Assembly: GCA_036417435.1 (NCBI GenBank)
Contig: CM070913.1
Span: 5,560,680-5,624,679 of the forward strand
Direction of reading: 5' to 3'
From: Inia geoffrensis
Taxonomy: Eukaryota; Chordata; Mammalia; Artiodactyla; Iniidae
Length of the DNA: 64,000 nucleotides
Shown one piece after another: positions 46,680 to 58,445 of this stretch; within the stretch, counting starts at the first letter, position 1, and each line of letters opens with the position of its first letter. The position numbers and the translations under genes are program-made. The notes under the pieces are model-generated. The model was not told where the DNA came from. It saw nothing but the letters and a program-made list of their open reading frames with translations, and searched no databases.

Positions 46680-46835
46680 TGCCTGGAACCAGAAAGTGAC
46701 CTTCCTCAACTTTCTGAACTTTCCTATTCCCAGTGGTTTTCTCAGGGAAATTGGGATTGTGACACAGCACATAGAACTGTTATGAGAATGAAATAAGATA
46801 TGTAAACTCCTTTCAAAAAGCATCTGGCACCAGCC
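46680..46835 (+). repeat. MIR SINE fragment
   Basis: The forward core is clear: 'gaccttcctcaactttctga', 'cagtggttttctcagggaaa', 'gaactgttatgagaatgaaa' and 'tttcaaaaagcatctggcac' parallel the MIR sequence from the tRNA-related part to the 'gtgcctggcac' end. Confidence 0.65.
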
Positions 46836-49800
46836 AACCCCAGTGGCTGGGGCACAGCATCAGCACAGAGAGGCCAAACGACAAAGGATCACCTGGAAAT
46901 TAAGTTTCCAGAGACCTGGAGTTAAACGCCCTGCAGATGCATGAGAAGGTCCACCCAGTCGAGTGGGGACACCGGGGGCGGGGGGGCAGGGGGAGATGGT
47001 GACAGCCACTGGACCTCTCACGGAGAAGGGCGGCAGAGATGTCCCAAGGAATCCAAGCGAGGGGAGCAGGGGGACAGACCTGCCTCCTAAGCCCGCCATT
47101 CTGGTCGTGGTAGAGAGTGTGGTCCTGCTGAGGACACGGCTGGCAGGAGGGAATCAGGTTGAAGGCTGTTTGCCCATTTGTTAGATAATTATTGATCATC
47201 TGCTTTGTGATAGGATGGACAGAGCAGGAGACAGGACAGACTCCCTCCCATGGGCCGTTTCCATGGATTGTGATAAATTCTCCAAAGGCAAAGTACAAGT
47301 TGTCACAAGACCATGAAACAGAGGGACGCTGCTGAGAAGACATCAGGAAACCATCCCCTGTGGAAATCACCTTTCACCTGAGACCTGCATTTCTGTGGTC
47401 CGTCCAGGGGTGTGGGCTGGAGAGGGGCTGGTCCCTGCAGGAGAAGAGGGGTGCAGGGTTCTAGGGAGGAAGAATAGCACGTGCAAAGAACAGGAGGAGT
47501 GGGATTTGAGAAAGGGGGAAGCAGAGAAGGAAGAAGGACAGTCCCAGGCAGCGTTGAGGAGCTGATGGCCTCTTCAGGGACCAAGGTTCCACCACACACG
47601 GGCCTCCGAGGAGCCGTGAGCTAGCATCTCAGTCTGGCTCTCCCCTGGCAGTTCTCCGCAGGCTTCTGGTCTCCACGGGCAAGATGTTAATAATAGGATG
47701 AACTGCGGGAACAGGGGAGGGTGAGCATGGGAACTTGGCACTTTCTGCACAATTTGTCAGTAAAAGCAAAAACAGCTCTGAAAAATAAAGTCTATTAGAA
47801 ATTTTAAAAAATTTTAAATGTAGGTTAACAATAAAAAAAAAAAATTAAGTACATTTTAGGTTCTGTCTTGGGAATTTTAACTTCCATTTTGATGCCTCCC
47901 ACCTAAATCAGGACTCCATGGAGGAAACAGGATGGAACGTGAGAATGAGAGAAAATAAATTTTGTTTTTAGCGCGTCAAGTTTAGTTTCCATCAGACTAT
48001 GTGAAACAATCCACAATAATGGTTTAATTCCCATTTGCCTCTCACACTTCCAGCAATTCTCTCTGATCAGGGCACCAATGTGACTCAGCAAAATGATATA
48101 TTGTAGTCGAACCACACTATTTCATTATATTGAAAGAACCAATAAATGCTAAGCAATGTTAATCCATTTATCACGTAAGTTATAAAGTATATATGAGTCC
48201 CATTTTATGGCATCCTTTATAACTAAGCTCTATAACTCACACAAGCCCTTGGATATTTTTAAAATAAGATCTACTGCTCTGGCATTTAAAATTGTCTTAA
48301 GTCCCTGAGTTATGATGCAAACATCATCTTTGCTTTGGCAACGTGGATAACCAGATTTATGGATTAATCCTTGCAGAGTTTTGGATTTTCACCAAATAAT
48401 TGGATGAGGTGGAAACAAATCCCGGACTCAGTCAGCATATTTAAGGAAATGTTTAAACACAGAATGCCCGTAAGAGGGGAGAAGTGGCTCTTTTTTTTTT
48501 TTAAGAGACATGGTGTTCAGTATAGCTGTGGCACAGTTGATTCTGACAGAAATGGAAAAGCATTGTGTTCCTGTCTCCACCGTACACCTGCATGGGAGTG
48601 CACTATCCAGTTAGTGCAAGTACAAATGAAAAGACTTAATGACTTTTCCGGTCATAGATACAGTTTAGGTGATTTATAATATCTCTGTGTATTATAGAAT
48701 TACATGAGGACTCGATGCAGCCCAGATCACCAAGCCATCTTTCTGCCACTGCCGCAGCTCACTGCTCATTTTGATTAATTGTAGTTGGAGACAGCCTAAG
48801 TCAATTGGTCTATAAGGGCAATTACTTCTCAGATTCATTATTTTTTCAGGGAAGAGCTAAATCTAATAAACTAGAACATTTTAGGAAATAAGACTTCGCT
48901 TGGATTAATTAAAACCTGATTAGCTGCGAGCTGCAACCTTTCTTATACTAACTCTCTTTTGCCAGCTCATGGTGGCCTGACCTGGAATTTGCTGTTTGCA
49001 AAGACAGGTGGTGATCTGAGGAGTAGGTTGTGAACTAGTGACCACATGACTATACTGGGAGTGCTTTTCTCCTAGGACTCCGGTTTAGGGCTTCAAGGAC
49101 ACACATGCTGCTTTCAGAAATCATTTTCTGATTCTGCAGAAAGGAACATCGACCCACTGCCTTTACCCAATAGGAAAATAGTGCACTGTCTTAGAAGTAT
49201 TAATAGGATGAGCATTGAATACTCTAAAGGGGGATGGGAATACATTAGTTCATCCAGGGCTTCGTTGTTTATATAATAATTGTCACATCAATTTTAAAAT
49301 GAAGTTTAGTGCAAGTATAGAAATTTTATAATAAGCAGTAGTAAAGCAAAAAGCATTAGAATGTAATTCTAAAGACAGGAAGTATTTATGTTTAATACAT
49401 TCATAAAATAAATACACAAGAGGACAGAAATTATTTAAACAGTACCAAACCTCAAGGTATTTTACAGAATTCTCTGTGTCACCATGGAATTTTACATAAG
49501 TCCAGTTGATTCTGCCAACAGACCAGACAGTTTTGCCCTTTCCCAGTAAACACATATTAAATCCCCAATGACGGATAATCATCTTTAAAATGGGTGATGC
49601 TCACTACAGAGGATGACAGAAGAGCTTCAGTGGGTCAAAACTAATGTGTCCCTTTTGGGCAATCAACTAAAAGTGTCATGCCTAACCAACGGTACTTTGA
49701 GTGTTTAGATGGAGATATCTACAGTGATTATTATATCCAAAGAGTAGGTCTCAGTTAACTGAGATTGAGCAAAAGTTGTTCAAATGAACAATTATTGGTA

Positions 49801-50159
49801 CTAAGTAAAATGGTACATGCAGATGACAATGTTAAAAATACATTTTAAGAGCCTTAAATAACCCTCATTTTTAACATCAAAGGGCCTGTAGAGAAAGAAA
49901 ACATAACAGCTACACTTGGGTAGAAAAGCATGGCTTCCAAAACAGACAAGTCTGTTTGCTAAGAGAAAAAAAAAATTGATTTTCAACTCCTTACTGAACA
50001 AAATTTAGTTCTTAATTTACTAAATCTGAAGACCTAAGGCAAGTGACCCTTGAAGGCCTATTGATATAACAGAGCCCAGAAAGCCAGGACAGAACCTTTA
50101 CTTGAGACCCAAATTGTCCCTGAACTTTCCGAGTAGGACAAGGCTACCACATGAATGCT
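46836..50159. other. No gene seen; includes a G-quadruplex motif
   Basis: A G4-type tract lies at 46965-46993 (runs of 4, 5, 7 and 5 G with short loops). Antisense frames of 156 and 98 codons at 46900-47599 overlap plus-strand frames and lack domains. The remainder is AT-rich with no recognised repeat. Confidence 0.5.
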
Positions 50160-50222
50160 TACTTATTTTAATTTTTTAATTTTTATTTATTTATTTATTG
50201 GCTATGTTGGGTCTTCATTGCT
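50160..50222 (-). mobile_element. Long-form CHR SINE, 3' end only
   Basis: 'atttatttatttattggcta', then 'tgttgggtcttcattgctg', is the inverted 3' end of a long CHR copy (CAGCAATGAAGACCCAACA then TAGCCAATAAATAAAT). The body and head are missing, so it was truncated or deleted. Confidence 0.75.
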
Positions 50223-50234
50223 GGTTGAGCAACG

Positions 50235-50485
50235 GTAGAGCCAAACGGAAATAAACAAACCCACAGTTGTACTTGGGGACTTCCACAACCCCCCGCCCCT
50301 TAGTAACTGATAGAACTACCGGACAAAAATTCAATGAGCGCTGAAAAGATACGAACAACGCATCAACCAACAGGACCCATCAAAACCTCAATTTTTGCAA
50401 CTGTCTGGAGGGGACACCTCCAGATCCCCAGGTCTGGAGGCCCCAGGGATTATGATTGCAGCCCCACAAAACTGTATCCATCTGC
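50235..50485 (+). pseudogene. Ancient L1 ORF2 endonuclease fragment
   Basis: 'aataaacaaacccacagttg', 'tacttggggacttccacaac' and 'tgatagaactaccggacaaa' follow the old L1 endonuclease region around the GDFN motif. Here it reads LGDFH, with the usual N changed. It is short and broken, enclosed between CHR pieces. Confidence 0.6.
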
Positions 50486-50493
50486 CCACTTTT

Positions 50494-50930
50494 TAATTTA
50501 ATTTAATTTTATTTTATTTTATCTTTATTTATTGGCCAAGTTGGATCTTTTTTGCTGCGCGTGGGCTTTCTCTAGTTGTGGCGAGCAAGGGCTACTCTTT
50601 GTTGCAGTGCACGGACTTCTCATTGCGGTGGCTTCTCTTGTTGCGGAGCATGGGGTCTAGGCGCACAGGCTTCAGTAGTTGTGGCGTTTGGGCTTCAGCA
50701 GTTGTGGCTCGCGGGCTCTAGAGCGCAGGCTCAGTAGTTGTGGCACACGGGGTCTAGAGCACAGGCTCAGGAGTTGTGGCTCACAGGCGCTAGAGTGCAG
50801 GCTCAGTAGTCATGGTGCATGGGCTTAGGTGCTCCACCGCATGTGGGATCTTCCTGGACCAGGGCTCGAACCCGGGTCCCCTGCATTGGCAGGCGGAATC
50901 TTAACCACTGCGCCACCAGGGAAGTCCCCA
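50494..50930 (-). mobile_element. CHR-family SINE, long form with internal 36-bp expansion
   Basis: A reverse-strand long copy of about 437 bp, versus about 300-330 in its neighbours. It runs from a TTTATTTTATTTTATCTTTA tail to the inverted head CCACCAGGGAAGTCCCC. Three consecutive 36-bp modules at 50706-50741, 50742-50777 and 50778-50813 share the pattern GGCTC..GGG.CTAGAGC and GCAGGCTCAGTAGT. The B box is inverted GGGCTCGAACC. A degraded TSD around CCCACTTT (50485-50492 and 50935-50942) is likely. Confidence 0.9.
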
Positions 50931-50955
50931 TTTACCCACTTTAAAAGCTGCTGCC

Positions 50956-51163
50956 AGGCTTCCCTGGTGGCTCAGTGGTTGAGAGTCCGCCTGCCAATGC
51001 AGGGCACACGGGTTCGTGCCCCGGTCCAGGAAGATCCCACATGCCGTGGAGTAGCTGGGCCCATGAGCCATGGCCGCTGAGCCTGCACATCCGGAGCCTG
51101 TGCTCCGCCACGGGAGAGGCCACAACAGTGAGAGGCCTGTGTACCGCAAAAAAAAAAAAAAAA
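50956..51163 (+). mobile_element. CHR-family SINE, short form
   Basis: The head is GGCTTCCCTGGTGGCTCAGT (A box changed), the B box GGTTCGTGCCC, and the body has several changes (GTGGAGTAGCTGGGCCCATG). A 16-A tail lies at 51148-51163. No clear TSD. It begins only about 25 bp after the preceding SINE. Confidence 0.93.
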
Positions 51164-53274
51164 TCTAAATAAGTCCAAAATAATTTATTAAACATTCATT
51201 TGTACCCAACATGATCTGACTAGAGTTAAATTAGTAACTGTCCAGCTTTGGACATTTGTAGTCTAATACAAATGATGATGAAAAAAATGATGAATAGGAA
51301 ACATAGTTAAGTAATAAGCTTAGTTCATAAATAAGCCAAATGCATATTATGGGACTAGTTCAAAGTTTAGACCAAAGAATGGATTCAGAAGACCTCACGG
51401 AGAAGACAGTCTAAGAGCCTAGCAAACTGACACAGTTCAGTCCCATTCTGAGATGCTTGAAGACCACAGCTCTAATTAAAGCACAGCGTGGATAATTAAT
51501 GACCTGCTGTCTCTCTTCACCTCTACACTGTAAGCTTAATTAACGAGTGCAAGAGTCTTACCACTCTCATTATTTTTCTGTATCCGCAGAAGGCAGCCCA
51601 ACGTGCCATGCAGAGCACGCACCAGGCAGAAGCAGAAAGCAGCACGGCACAGGTGCCTCAGGTGCAATGGGCGTCCATCCGAGAGAAAGCTGGCTCAGCT
51701 TCCCTCCAACATCAGACCCAGCTTTTCCCTCCCCGTCAAACTAGGGCCCTGACAGCACCTGTGCAACTGATTCCTCTGTGTGCATTTGCTCAGCAGATGT
51801 GTGCCACCTCCAACACGGGCCAGACAGCGCTCGCCAGTGTCCCCACGCCCCTGGCCCAGAGCCCTTGCCGCCATCCCCAAAGCATCCGAACTGCAGCCCC
51901 ATCAGGAGCCTCCTGCCCTTTGTTCATCTGGGGAGGAGTCCTCTGGGTTCCCGATATCACACTTGCTGGCACTCTCCGTCGCGCAGACACATGCAGCCCC
52001 TCGGCCAGAGTTAAGGATGTGAGGCTCCTTACCTCTGACCAGACCTCACGTCTCTATTACTGTGTCCATGAATGTTGGGAACTCCCCCCTGGAATAATCC
52101 CCCAGTCTCTTATCTTTCTGTGGATCTGTACTTTCTCATTCCTGGTTCTTCTCAAAATCAACACACACACCCCCCAGTGATACCTCCCAGTATCATCCTT
52201 ACATCGTAAACAAACTCCACTTTCGTCCTCTAACTTTTGCAGAAGAACCTCTCCATTTCTTGCCTTGGCTGAAACCTGACATTTACCTGAAGCCTTGCTT
52301 CCTTACAGCCTTTGGACATGGAAGGTTCTAACCCTTCCAGACCCTACATCCCCCAAGGTCAGAGAGGTCGATGGGAGAAGGAGGGAGCTCGCATTTTCCC
52401 AGCCTCCCACCCACACCAAGCCCACCTCAGACTCACTTCATCCATGCCCCATCCACTGGAGACTGAAACCCCCTTCTGTACGCAACTCCTGTAATGAATG
52501 GGGACATCTCAGTGGTCTGTGAAGCCTCACTATTCCCAGATTACGTTAGTTTAAAGAATTTCATCTCCATCAGACTTTACTAGTCCCATTGCCCAAACCC
52601 AGGTCATCCTTTCCCTGCCAATAGGCCCCAAAATGCTAAGCTCCGATGCTTATTCTCGACTATAACTTTGTTTTCTTGTAACCCTCTCTGATCTTCATTA
52701 CTTACATAGTCTCCAGCACCTTGAGCCTTCTGTTTTTCTCAGACTCTCAGCCCACGACTGTCACTCAACCTTCCTAACTCAGTCTCCTCAATCATCTTAA
52801 CTGCTCTTAAACGTACTAAAATAACCCCATTTATTCACCACACCTGCCCAGGAAAAAAATGATCCCCAATTAATGTTGAAACTTACCCTTTATGGATATT
52901 CCACAACTAGATATTCAGTAAAACAAACAAACAAACAAAAAAACCACACCTGCATCAAAATGTTGTCAATAAACACATACAGAGAGACGGACCCCACAAT
53001 ATTCTCGGCACCATTGGTACTATGAAAAAGTTGGTGACAAAAAACATAATCCACAACCTCATAAAACTTAGAGTTTGGGGACGAGATAGCTATAAAGCAA
53101 ACAATTATAAAATATGCATTCTATATAAGTCAAAGTGCTATAAGTCAAAGCGCTCTAGAGGAGAACCTGGTAGTACATTGGAACTGCATCACTTTGTTTT
53201 CAAACATAACTTCAAGGTCATGAAGGTTTGCTTTATGAGTAACTTTTTAAGTTGAGACCTGAAGATGTATTAAA
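51164..53274. other. No gene seen; unique DNA
   Basis: Frames of 190 codons (51608-52180, plus) and 80, 78 and 75 codons overlap each other in a pyrimidine- and C-rich region and show no domain. An AAAC microsatellite lies at about 52919-52940. No repeat was named with confidence. Confidence 0.5.
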
Positions 53275-53293
53275 AGTAAACCAGGCAAATATA

Positions 53294-55201
53294 TGGCAAA
53301 CCCACAGCAAACATCATCCTCAATGGTGAAAAACTGAAAGCATTTCCTCTAAGATCAGGAACAAGACAAGGATGTCCACTCTCACCACTATTATTCAACA
53401 TAGTTTTGGAAGTCCTAGCCACGGCAATCAGAGACGAAAAAGGAATACAAACTGGAAGAGAAGAAGTAAAACTGTCACTGTTTGCAGATGACATGATACT
53501 ATACATACAGAATCCTAAAGATGACACCAGAAAACTACTAGAGCTAATCAATGAATTTGGTAAAGTTTCAAGATAAAAAATTAATGCACAGAAATCTCTT
53601 GCATTCCTGTACACTAATGATGAAAAATCTGAAAGAGAAATTAAGGAAACACTCCCATTTACTACTGTAACAAAAAGAATAAAATACCTAGGAATAAATC
53701 TACTTAAGGAGACAAAAGACCTGTATGCAGAAAACTATAAGACACTGATGAAAGAAATTAAACATAATACTAACAGATGGAGAGATATACCATGTTCTTG
53801 GATTAGAAGAATCAATATTGTGAAAATGATTGTACTACCCAAAGCAATCTACAGATTCAATGCAATCCCTATCAAATGACCAATGGCATTTTTTACGGAG
53901 CTGGAACAAAAAAATCTTAAAATTTGTATGGAGACACAAAAGACCCTGAATAGCCAAAGCAGTCTTGAGGGAAAAAAACAGAGCTGGGGGAATCAGAATC
54001 CCTGACTTCAGACTATACTACAAAGCTACAGTAATCAAGACAATATGGTACTGGCACAAAAACAGAAACATAGATCAATGGAACAAGATAGAAAGCCCAG
54101 AGATAAACCTATGCACCTACTGTCAACTAATCTATGACAAAGGAGGCAAGGATATACAACGGAGAAAAGACAATCTCTTCAATGAGTGGTGCTGCGAAAA
54201 GTGGACAGCTACATGAAAAAGAATGAAATTAGAACACTCCCTAACACCAAAAATAAACTCAAAATGGATTAGAGACCTAAATGTAAGACTGAATACTATA
54301 AAACTCTTAGAGGAAAACATAGGAAGAACACTCTTTGACATAAATCACAGCAAGATCTTTTTAGATCCACCTCCTAGAGTAATGGAAATAAAAACAAAAA
54401 TAAACAAATGGGACCTAATGAAACTTCAAAGTTTTTGCACAGCAAAGGAAGCCATAAACAAGATGAAAAGACAACCCTCAGAATGGGAGAAAATATTTGC
54501 AAACGAATCAACAGACAAAGGATTAATCTCCAAAATATATAAACAGCTCATGCAGCTCAATATTAAAAAAACAAACAACCCAATACAAAAATGGGCAGAA
54601 TACTTAAATAGACATTTCTCCAAAGAAGACATACAGATGGCCAAGAAGCACATGAAAAGCTGCTCAACATCACTAATGATTAGAGAAATGCAAATCAAAA
54701 CTACAGTGAGGAATCACCTCACACCAGTTAGAATGGGCATCATCAGAAAATCTACAAAACAATAAATGCTGGAGAGGGTGTGCAGAAAAGAGAACCCTCT
54801 TGCACTGTTGGTGGGAATGCAAATTGCTACAGCCACTTTGGAGAACAGTATGGAGGTTCCTTAAAAAGCTAAAAACAGAATTACCATATGACCCAGCAAT
54901 CCCACTACTGGGCGTATACCCTGAGAAAACCATAATTCAAAATGACACATGCACCCCAATGTTCACTGCAGCACTGTTTACAATAGCCAGGTCATGGAAG
55001 CAACCTAAATGCCCATTGACAGACAAATGGATAAAGAAGACGTGGTACATATATACAATGGAATATTACTCAGCCATAAAAGGGAATGAAATTGGGTCAT
55101 TCATAGAGATGTGGATGGATCTAGAGACTGTCATACAGAGTGAAGTAAGTCAGAAAGAGAAAAACAAATATCATACATTAACACATATATGTGGAACCTA
55201 G
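53294..55201 (+). pseudogene. L1 ORF2 remnant: RT to C-terminus, with stops and frameshifts
   Basis: It encodes the end of the L1 reverse transcriptase and the C-terminal segment. The active-site FADD lies at 53481-53492, preceded by [12 protein letters not shown]. In-frame stops occur at 53574-53576 and 53877-53879. A shift follows before the open block at 53965-54213 ([20 protein letters not shown]), which ends at a TGA. Another block runs 54223-54765, then a further shift, then 54800-55201 with [12 protein letters not shown] and YTMEYYSAIKGNEIGSF. No endonuclease domain is present. It cannot make an active protein. Confidence 0.93.
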
Positions 55202-55376
55202 AAAAATGGTACAGATGAACCAGTTTGCAGGGCAGAAATAGAGACACAGATGTAGAGAACAAACGTATGGACACCAAGGGGGGAAAGCGGTGGTGGTCGT
55301 GGTGGTGGTGGTGTGATGAATTGGGCGATTGGGATTGACATGTATACACTGATGTGTATAAAATTGATGACTAATT

Positions 55377-55496
55377 AAAAAAAAAAAAGACTGAAACAAA
55401 AACCTTAAAAAAACAAACCTTAAAAAACCTTAAAACAAACCTTAAAAAAACCTTTAAAAAAAGACTAAAACAAAAACCTTAAAAAAACAAAAAAAA
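55377..55496. repeat. Patterned A-rich tail of the L1
   Basis: After the expected A-run, the tail contains repeated CCTTAAAA words. A 29-bp block at 55389-55417 starts GACTGAAACAAAAACCTT and recurs at 55463-55491 with one change (A for G), 74 bp apart. Between them are shorter CCTTAAAAAA and CCTTTAAAAA units. This is a tail-derived microsatellite and not part of L1 itself. Confidence 0.85.
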
Positions 55497-55515
55497 AGTT
55501 AACCAGGCAAAAATA

Positions 55516-56793
55516 AGACAGAATAGCTTTTTAGACGTAGGGAAGAGGATGCATGAAGATCCAGGGTGGAGAAACACAAGGCAAGTGCAACCAGGTGAAC
55601 GTAGCACAGCGTGCAGCTAGTCAGGCAGGTAGTCAGTTCCAAGGATGCTCACGGGAGGAGCTGGGTGAAGGGTGCATCAGTGACTGGGCCTGGGCTCACC
55701 TCGGAGTCCCAGGTGTAGGAGAGATTGCAAGAGGAATGATGATTGCACTTATTTTCAGAGTCAGTGAATTCTCCAAACGGAGATGTCACGTCGAGAACGC
55801 AGGTGGATTAAGCGGCTCAGGAGAGGGAGGCAAGGGAGAGACGTGGACACCCGGGTGCTACGGAGCAAGTAGACTGGATGGGAAAGCGCAGGAGGGTAGA
55901 GAAGGTGACCACTGCTGGGGAGGAGATCTCACGTGACAAGGAAGCAACTGGAGAGGCAGAGCACAGCCCACAGCCATTGGCTCACATCACGCCATCCAGA
56001 GCCTTGGAAGAGGGGGCGTGAGGGAAGCAGAGGAGGACATTCCAGGAGGGAAGGGATCTGCTCACAGGACAAGCCAAGCACACTTCTACCTAAGATACTA
56101 AAAGTATTGAACACCTTGATGGTGCAGTGAAGGGATGAAGGATGAAACAGAATGGAGCCAACATAGGAGACAGTGAGAGAAGGAGGGAGAGAGAGGGAGA
56201 GACAGACACAGAGGGAGGCAGAGAGATGAGGAAATGACGCAGATTACAGACAATATTTTGGTTTGAAGAAATGGAAAAAGACAAAAGATAAAAAGAAAGA
56301 GAGCAGAGAAGACGAGAAAAGTAAAAGGAGGACTTTGTTTAAATACAGGAAGCGTCTAAATGCAGACGAAGAGCTAACAGAAAAGGAGAGGAGACGGAGG
56401 TCCCTAAGGTGAAATGCCCTCGGAATGGAGGGAGGGATCACTTCCCACCGTGAACAAAACAGAAAAGATGCAGAGATGCTTATAGATGTTCCGCCAAGAG
56501 GCTGAGATATCTCTTATGTGATATTTGTAATTTATTAATGAAACAGGAGACAGATTCCTCTGCTGAACATGAAGGGGAAGGTTTGAGTGATGGTTAGGGA
56601 GTTTGGAGGGGGCTCAGGAGGGAGACAGAGCCTGGGCGTGAGAACAGCGGCCTTTCTTAGATTCTGGTTGAATTCAATTCCATAAACAAGGAGAGAGAAC
56701 TCTGTGACGCTGGAAACTGTTAACTTGGAAATAGAGTGTATCTTGGCCTTGGAGGAGTGCACTCGGCTTCCATGTGACTTTCCAAGTCACGGG
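55516..56793. other. No gene seen; purine-rich region
   Basis: The segment 56125-56440 is a long A/G-rich stretch on the plus strand (GAGAGAGGGAGAGACAGACA and similar). The region may contain an unclassified ancient repeat. The 127-codon frame at 55553-55936 has no domain. Confidence 0.45.
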
Positions 56794-56809
56794 AAAAGAT
56801 GTTCATCTA

Positions 56810-57014
56810 GGGCTTCCCTGGTGGCGCAGTGGTTGAGAGTCCACCTGCCGATGTAGGGGACACGGGTTCGTGCCCTGGTCTGGGAAGATCCCACATGCCG
56901 CGGAGCGGCTGGGCCCGTGAGCCATGGCTGCTGAGCCTGCGCGTCCGGAGGCTGTGCTCCGCAATGGGAGAGGCCACAACAGTGAGAGGCCCGCGTACCG
57001 CAAAGAAAAAAAAA
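56810..57014 (+). mobile_element. CHR-family SINE, short form
   Basis: A perfect 16-bp TSD (AAAAGATGTTCATCTA) at 56794-56809 and 57015-57030. The head is GGGCTTCCCTGGTGGCGCAG, the B box GGTTCGTGCCC, and the tail CAAAGAAAAAAAAAAAA. The body has a few changes (CCGATGTAGGGG, CATGGCTGCTGAG). Confidence 0.97.
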
Positions 57015-57030
57015 AAAAGATGTTCATCTA

Positions 57031-58249
57031 AGAAACCGTCCTCTCAGAGCATGTTCACATTAAATGCTCCCATGTGGGTCAGAACACTTGGCACCCACAT
57101 CCTTGCTCACCTTTCTCAGGCCCTCAGCACCGCTGTCTTGAGAAGCTCTCATCTGTCATCTTGGCTTTTCAAACGTTGTGAATCACTTTTATGTCTTGCT
57201 CCGGACCATCACGGGAAAGGGAATATGATCTCAACCCTCCTTGCTTCCTGTCTCAACTAGGAGGAGAAATTAGGATTTCTTTGTGGGCAGAGTCCTTTGT
57301 GTTTTCATTAATAATGTCCTGGGGCGATTAGTGGAAACATCACACCCGCGTCGAGTGTTTGCGGCTGAAATCCAAGAACAGCAATCACAAGCCTCTTTGG
57401 TCCACACTCCCGGCTCCCACTAACTGTTATTTCTCGGAAGAGAGCATCTTCTTTTAACTGATTCTGAGAACTGCGGCGGCATCGCGTCTGCTCTCCTGCC
57501 AGGCGCCCATTGCCCACGGGCTCCCCCTGCAGCCTGCGATTCCTGGACCCGAACCAACCACGGTCTTCCAGCTCCTTGTGGGAGACGTACCCCTCACATA
57601 CCCTGGCTGTGCTGAGAGCTGTCCTCACCGCATACCCCCACGAAGCTGTGTTAAGTCATCAGGGCTCAGATGCTAATGACATCACGGGGCATTTGCAGCA
57701 CCGGGGGTAACAAGGCACATGCAAGTACGTCAGATCACAGCACAGAGATCTATGAATGAATAAAAGTCTCCTTCTTCTTTCTTTTTTTTTAAAGAGAAAG
57801 ACAAGAGCTGGAGACTTTCTGTACCTTTTTAGTTATCACTCCTGCAGAGAACAGACAGGAAAGTCTATAGACAAACAGTGACTCTCTGGTCCTTTAATTC
57901 ACCCATGACTTTGACAGCCAGAGGGTCTCCCAGGGTTGGATTAGCCTCCAGCCTCTATCCCTAATACCCCCTCCCACAGACTCTGCTCCAAATTAAACAG
58001 CTCAAGGCTGAGAAGGGGCAGGGGATTCAAGCCACCCCTCCCCTTGGACCAGTGGAGGAAGGGGGAGAGGACCTCCGCTCTCCACAGGCTGCAGGGATAG
58101 GAGGAGAGTGTTAAGCACACAAAATGAGGGGACCAGTGACAGTCCTGGAGCCTAGAGCCCTAGACCTGTCACTGGGCACTAAGATGGATGAGGCTTCCCT
58201 AGAGGAGAAGGTGCACAGCAAAAGATGAAACTGCAGAAATCTCACTGTG
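57031..58249. other. No gene seen
   Basis: Unique DNA of mixed composition. The 106-codon minus frame at 57308-57628 and its antisense partner have no domain. Confidence 0.5.
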
Positions 58250-58445
58250 GGCAGCTCTGAGCCAGGTGTTTTGTACGTGCAGCCCCGGGAACCTCACCAC
58301 AATCCTACGGGGTAGTTACTGTCACTGTCACCTTTTACAAACCACAGCAGTGAAGCCACATCATCACTGGTAAATGGTGAAAACAGGACTCAACCTCACA
58401 TCCAGCCTGCACCCGCATCCCTACATGCTGCACTGTGCCAGCTTC
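58250..58445 (-). repeat. MIR SINE fragment
   Basis: 'ctctgagccaggtgttttgt', 'cctcaccacaatcctacggg', 'gtcactgtcaccttttacaa' and 'gtaaatggtgaaaacaggac' follow the inverted MIR order (gccaggcactgttcta...cctcacaacaaccctatgag...ccattttacagatg...agtaagtggcagagccgg). Confidence 0.6.

Larger units (their letters stand above)
53294..55496 (+). mobile_element. L1 retrotransposon, 5'-truncated, with patterned A-rich tail
   Basis: About 2.2 kb of a young-looking L1. It starts in the reverse-transcriptase part of ORF2, runs through the ORF2 C-terminus and 3' UTR (GGT-repeat block at 55289-55317; 'gtataaaattgatgactaat' near 55357), and ends in a tail. An imperfect 19-bp TSD (AGTAAACCAGGCAAATATA at 53275-53293; AGTTAACCAGGCAAAAATA at 55497-55515) brackets it. 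The tail (about 55377-55496) is complex and is described separately. Confidence 0.95.

Noticed and set aside
51608..52180. 190-codon plus-strand frame in a C-rich stretch
   Set aside because: Three other frames overlap it in different phases, composition explains the openness, and no domain was seen.
53965..55201. Intact reverse transcriptase gene
   Set aside because: It is L1 ORF2 with in-frame stops and frameshifts and without the endonuclease domain, so a pseudogene.
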